Shown: positions 60,796 through 64,000 of the stretch, one piece after another
How positions within the stretch are numbered: the first letter of the stretch is position 1
Layout of the letters: each line of letters begins with the position of its first letter
Assembly: GCA_035301285.1 (NCBI GenBank)
Contig: DATGUN010000007.1
Coordinates: 186,001-250,000, forward strand
Length of the DNA stretch: 64,000 nt
Direction of reading: 5' to 3'
Origin: DATGUN01 sp035301285
GTDB lineage: Bacteria; Bacillota; Bacilli; Bacillales; Amphibacillaceae
Program-made: the position numbers and the translations under genes
Notes under the pieces: model-generated
Database searches by the model: none
Seen by the model: the letters and a program-made list of their open reading frames with translations, nothing else
Told to the model about the DNA's origin: nothing

Positions 60796-62064
60796 TTATA
60801 AAAACAGGCGTTGAATGTCGTTCCAAGTCACAACAATCATCAATAACATCAATAATGCAAACCCGATAAAATGGACGATTCCTTCTTTCTGTGGATCAAT
60901 AGGCTTACCGCGCACTGCCTCAATCCCGACAAACAATAGCCGTCCGCCATCCAAAGCGGGCAGTGGCACAAGATTGACGATACCTAGATTGACACTTAGC
61001 AGTGCTGTCCACGTCATGAAATTCATGAATCCCGTCTGAACGACTTGATCGGTAAAATCATAGATGCCTACAGGCCCGGATAGCATATCAATGGAAACTT
61101 GACCGGTTATTAACATACCTAAGTTTGTCAAAATCATCTTCGTCAGTTCATACGGCTGGACAAACCCGAACTTAACAGCCTGACCGAACGATTTATCCAT
61201 CTCACGCTCGACACCTACTTGTCCGATTGTCTGATCTTGCATATCGACTTCATCAGGGACAACCGTAAGCGACTTTTCTTCATCACCCCGTACAAATGTC
61301 ATACTCAATTCTTTTTTGGGATTTTCACTGACGATTGTAGAAAAGTCCTCCCATGATGTAATCGAAGAACCGTTTATGTGAGTAATCTCATCACCCGCTT
61401 CAAATCCAGCTTCATCTGCAGGCGAATCTGTCTTTACATTGGCAATGACGGCATCATCCGACGGCACACCTTGTATAAGACCAATTAATATAAAGATGAC
61501 AATCGCCAACAGGAAATTCATGAACGGTCCTGCAAAAAGCTGCGCCGCTCTTTGTCCGACACTCTTGGAAGCAAATTGCCTATCATAAGGTGCTATTTGT
61601 GTTTCTGTTTCATCCATCACGAAATACGCCTTTGGATCGACTTCAAATGTTAATTTATTGTCCTCATCTTCCGGTTCATAGCCTTCAATGACCAGATCAT
61701 GATCCAAATCCGCACGTTCAACTTCAATCACACGGGCATTTGGGTGTTTATCTTTATGGTTCACGATAATTTTATTTATTTTTTTCGATTCATTGAACTC
61801 AATACCGATATGATAGCCGGGTTTCAATTCGATCATTTCCGGATCATCCCCGGCAACACGTACATAACCACCGATAGGAAGCAGCCGCACCGTATATAGC
61901 GTTTCGTTTTTTATAGTCGAGAATATTTTCGGTCCAAAACCAATTGCAAATTCGCGTGCGAGCATACCGGTTTTTTTAGCTAAAATCAAATGACCAAGTT
62001 CATGTATGAATACAAGTAAACCAAACATGACAATAAAAGCAATTACAGTTGTCAATACAGGCAC
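60796..62064 (-). CDS. rseP: RseP/RasP, site-2 intramembrane metalloprotease
   Basis: 422 residues. The zinc site FIHELGHLI (His21, Glu22, His25) lies in the first membrane segment, a PDZ domain spans about 190-280 (ADEAGFEAGDEITHINGSSI) and the second metal-ligand motif is PLPALDGGRLLF near residue 370. It cleaves membrane-bound anti-sigma factors such as RsiW, and leftover signal peptides, in the membrane. A loop of about 70 extra acidic residues after the first span is like that in Bacillus RasP. It directly follows cdsA; dxr is not in between. Confidence 0.95.
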   Translation of the reverse strand: MPVLTTVIAFIVMFGLLVFIHELGHLILAKKTGMLAREFAIGFGPKIFSTIKNETLYTVRLLPIGGYVRVAGDDPEMIELKPGYHIGIEFNESKKINKIIVNHKDKHPNARVIEVERADLDHDLVIEGYEPEDEDNKLTFEVDPKAYFVMDETETQIAPYDRQFASKSVGQRAAQLFAGPFMNFLLAIVIFILIGLIQGVPSDDAVIANVKTDSPADEAGFEAGDEITHINGSSITSWEDFSTIVSENPKKELSMTFVRGDEEKSLTVVPDEVDMQDQTIGQVGVEREMDKSFGQAVKFGFVQPYELTKMILTNLGMLITGQVSIDMLSGPVGIYDFTDQVVQTGFMNFMTWTALLSVNLGIVNLVPLPALDGGRLLFVGIEAVRGKPIDPQKEGIVHFIGFALLMLLMIVVTWNDIQRLFL

Positions 62065-62151
62065 CTTCCTTTATCCGGGTATAGAATTATCTCTATTCCT
62101 CTGTACCATATAGTATACGAGTTCGTCTGCGGGAATATTTATATTTTCGAA

Positions 62152-62937
62152 TTAGATGAAGCCAACCACATATAAAAAGGGCAAGACGAACAACAAGCTG
62201 TCGAATCGATCTAAAATACCACCGTGACCAGGCAGGATATTTCCCGAGTCTTTCACACCGAAGTGACGTTTGAACGCGGACTCGACCAAGTCGCCTAACT
62301 GACCAACCATTGATGCCGAGATCGTGATACCGATTATACCGATCATTGGTACCGAAAATGGTTTGATAAGCTGAAAGACAATTGCAACGATACAGGCACA
62401 TAATATACCTCCGAGAGCACCTTCAACCGTCTTTTTAGGACTGATGGCAGGCATCAATTTTCTCTTGCCTAAACTACGCCCAAAGAAATAAGCTCCCGTA
62501 TCGGTTGCCCAGACGATAAACAAAGCATAAAGCAAATACGACAGACCGACATCGCGAATATGCATGAAGAAATAAAATCCGATACCGATATACACAAGCG
62601 ACATCAAATAAAATCCTGCCGTCTGAAACGTGAACCTATTTTTCAAAAGGACTGTATACATGCATAATAACATACTTAAAACAATGACAATATCCGTTCT
62701 TGTTAAATGAATATAAGGAATCTCTTCACCCGATCCGGGGTACATGAGTCCCCAAAGCGCTAGAACCGATGTTAGCACCGGGAGGATGAATCGACTGTTT
62801 TTATCCATATTGATCAATTCAAAAAAACCAATGGTAGCCATTAAATAAATGAGCAGCATGAAGGGCCATTCACCATAAATAACCAAAGGTACAAATATGA
62901 TAAGTGCAACAGCTGCCGTTAATATACGTTGTATCAT
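62152..62937 (-). CDS. cdsA: CdsA, phosphatidate cytidylyltransferase
   Basis: 261 residues, with about seven membrane segments. The signature KDSGNILPGHGGILDRFDSL near the C-terminus holds the catalytic aspartates. CdsA makes CDP-diacylglycerol, which PgsA (also in this window) uses. It follows uppS by 15 bases. The end of this gene is only 87 bases from rseP. Confidence 0.96.
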   Translation of the reverse strand: MIQRILTAAVALIIFVPLVIYGEWPFMLLIYLMATIGFFELINMDKNSRFILPVLTSVLALWGLMYPGSGEEIPYIHLTRTDIVIVLSMLLCMYTVLLKNRFTFQTAGFYLMSLVYIGIGFYFFMHIRDVGLSYLLYALFIVWATDTGAYFFGRSLGKRKLMPAISPKKTVEGALGGILCACIVAIVFQLIKPFSVPMIGIIGITISASMVGQLGDLVESAFKRHFGVKDSGNILPGHGGILDRFDSLLFVLPFLYVVGFI

Positions 62938-62952
62938 GTGTTTTTCCTCACT

Positions 62953-63711
62953 TTAAATTCCTCCATACCTTCTTTTTCTTTGTTGATACTCCTGGAGGGC
63001 TTCTTGAAAGACATCAGCATGGAAATCAGGCCACAACACATCTGTAAACCAAAATTCCGTGTATGCCAACTGCCATAACAAGAAATTGCTTAACCGCTGT
63101 TCTCCACTCGTCCGAATCAATAAATCCGGATCCGATAGACCATGCGTATATAGATAATTTGAAAACATATTTTCGTCCAATGCATCAGTCGATACTCTTC
63201 CTGCGTCTATATCTTCCATTATTTGTTTGATGGCACGCATGATTTCGTATCGTCCCCCATAGTTTAAAGCAAAATTGAGGATTAATCCATCATTGTCCTT
63301 TGTTTTTTCTTTACCGTATCGAATCACCTTTTTGGTATGTTCGGGGAGCTTGTCGAAATCGCCAATCGTTTCAATCTTGACGTTATTTTCAATCATCTCC
63401 GGCAAATATATATGCATGAATTCCTTTGGGAGTTTCAAAATATATTCGACTTCCGACTTCGGGCGTTTCCAATTCTCTGTCGAAAAGGTATATAAGGTCA
63501 GAACTTTTATTTTACATGACGTTGCCGCTTTAACAATTTCCCTCACTACATTCATGCCTTCTTTATGCCCTGCGATACGCGGCAATCCGCGTTTGTTGGC
63601 CCAACGCCCATTCCCATCCATGATAATAGCGACATGGTGTGGCATATTATCTAAATTCGTTAAAGGCTCGATATATTTTCTTTTTTTGAAAAATGGAAGT
63701 TTCATGAACAT
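62953..63711 (-). CDS. uppS: Undecaprenyl diphosphate synthase
   Basis: 252 residues. The catalytic Asp32 is in HVAIIMDGNGRWANKRG; YTFSTENWKRPKSEVEYIL, LNYGGRYEI and DLLIRTSGEQRLSNFLLWQL are conserved. It makes the C55 lipid carrier for cell-wall synthesis from FPP and IPP. GGAGG precedes the ATG; ATG two codons later is an alternative. IPP comes from the MEP pathway in most Bacillaceae, whose gene dxr would normally lie just downstream of cdsA. Confidence 0.97.
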   Translation of the reverse strand: MFMKLPFFKKRKYIEPLTNLDNMPHHVAIIMDGNGRWANKRGLPRIAGHKEGMNVVREIVKAATSCKIKVLTLYTFSTENWKRPKSEVEYILKLPKEFMHIYLPEMIENNVKIETIGDFDKLPEHTKKVIRYGKEKTKDNDGLILNFALNYGGRYEIMRAIKQIMEDIDAGRVSTDALDENMFSNYLYTHGLSDPDLLIRTSGEQRLSNFLLWQLAYTEFWFTDVLWPDFHADVFQEALQEYQQRKRRYGGI

Positions 63712-63791
63712 TTAATCCTCCGACTGCGCTTTATCCCTTTACAATCAAGTACAAAGCCTCATTCAAGTTTGAATATAATGATTGAGATTCC

Positions 63792-63800
63792 ATTATATCA
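63792..63800 (-). promoter_or_regulatory. Possible extended -10 promoter of uppS
   Basis: TGATATAAT on the minus strand fits an extended -10 element; the -35 is not recognisable. Confidence 0.4.
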
Positions 63801-63835
63801 TTTCATACGTGTTTATATCACAAAAATTGCAATAA

Positions 63836-63865
63836 AAAACAAAAACCCCCTTGTAAGAAGAGGGT
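63836..63865 (-). terminator. Intrinsic terminator of frr
   Basis: ACCCTCTT/AAGGGGGT on the minus strand (63858-63865 with 63845-63852, one G-T pair) is followed by TTTTTGTTTTTT, just after the frr stop. Confidence 0.85.
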
Positions 63866-63893
63866 CTTGACTTCTAGTTTACACGGTATACTG

Positions 63894-64000
63894 TTAAACT
63901 TCCATAATTTCTTTTTCTTTTGTATCGACCATATTATCGACTTCACCGACATACTTGTCTGTGTTCGATTGAACGTCATCCTGCAAGCTTCTCAGATCAT
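63894..64000 (-). CDS. frr: Ribosome recycling factor, 3' end only
   Basis: The last 35 codons are in the window: LRSLQDDVQSNTDKYVGEVD, then a helix ending KEKEIMEV and TAA at 63894-63896. This is the C-terminal helix of RRF, which with EF-G splits post-termination ribosomes. The gene precedes uppS as in B. subtilis, but a terminator and a likely uppS promoter separate them. Confidence 0.88.
   Translation of the reverse strand, partial: DLRSLQDDVQSNTDKYVGEVDNMVDTKEKEIMEV

Overview
The window reads as chromosome of a spore-forming, low-GC Gram-positive bacterium of the Bacillaceae. Nearly every gene has a recognisable Bacillus subtilis counterpart, and the order follows the B. subtilis block from frr and uppS through polC, infB, pnpA, spoIIIE, recA, mutSL, glnA, lexA, tkt and citB to plsY. 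Most of it is read here on the minus strand. Acidic, Asn/Asp/Glu-rich tails and linkers (YmfM, NusA) hint at a halotolerant relative such as Virgibacillus, Lentibacillus or Oceanobacillus; that placement is inference. No rRNA, tRNA, prophage, insertion sequence or CRISPR array was found.

Layout from left to right: (1) 1-8.9 kb: the 3' end of plsY, then yidD, yneR, yneQ, yneP, spore protein tlp, an fbpB-like gene, aconitase, a PAS histidine kinase, yneK, ccdC, yneF and sirA. (2) 8.9-18.3 kb: transketolase, the divergent SOS cluster (ynzC, yneB, a newly noted 31-codon membrane peptide, lexA), then glnA, ynbB, hflX, spoVK and hfq. (3) 18.3-36 kb: miaA, mutL, mutS, cotE, ricA, miaB, spoVS, ymdB, rny, recA, cinA, pgsA, ymfM, ymfK and ymfI. 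(4) 36-48.6 kb: spoIIIE, ylzJ, tepA, the lysine/dipicolinate genes dapA-dapG-asd-spoVFB-spoVFA, ymxH, ylxY, pnpA and rpsO. (5) 48.7-64 kb: ribF, truB, rbfA, ylxP, infB, ylxQ, rnpM, nusA, rimP, polC, rseP, cdsA, uppS and the 3' end of frr.

Functionally the window combines information processing (replication, mismatch repair, recombination, RNA decay, translation initiation), the SOS switch, central metabolism, envelope lipid and undecaprenyl synthesis, and sporulation (SirA, SpoVK, CotE, SpoVS, SpoIIIE, SpoVF, Tlp, RicA). Regulatory sites could be read directly: LexA boxes at lexA/yneB and recA, an 0A box before sirA, a sigma-K promoter before spoVFA, a cre-like site before aconitase, and about twenty intrinsic terminators.

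The most interesting items are three. A 31-residue single-membrane-span peptide is encoded first on the LexA-controlled transcript, where B. subtilis has the division inhibitor YneA. The rimP-nusA-infB leader has mutually exclusive hairpins that look like an attenuator. Several expected neighbours are missing: dxr, proS, glnR, rnjB, mlpA, ccdA/ccdB and ymfF/ymfH.
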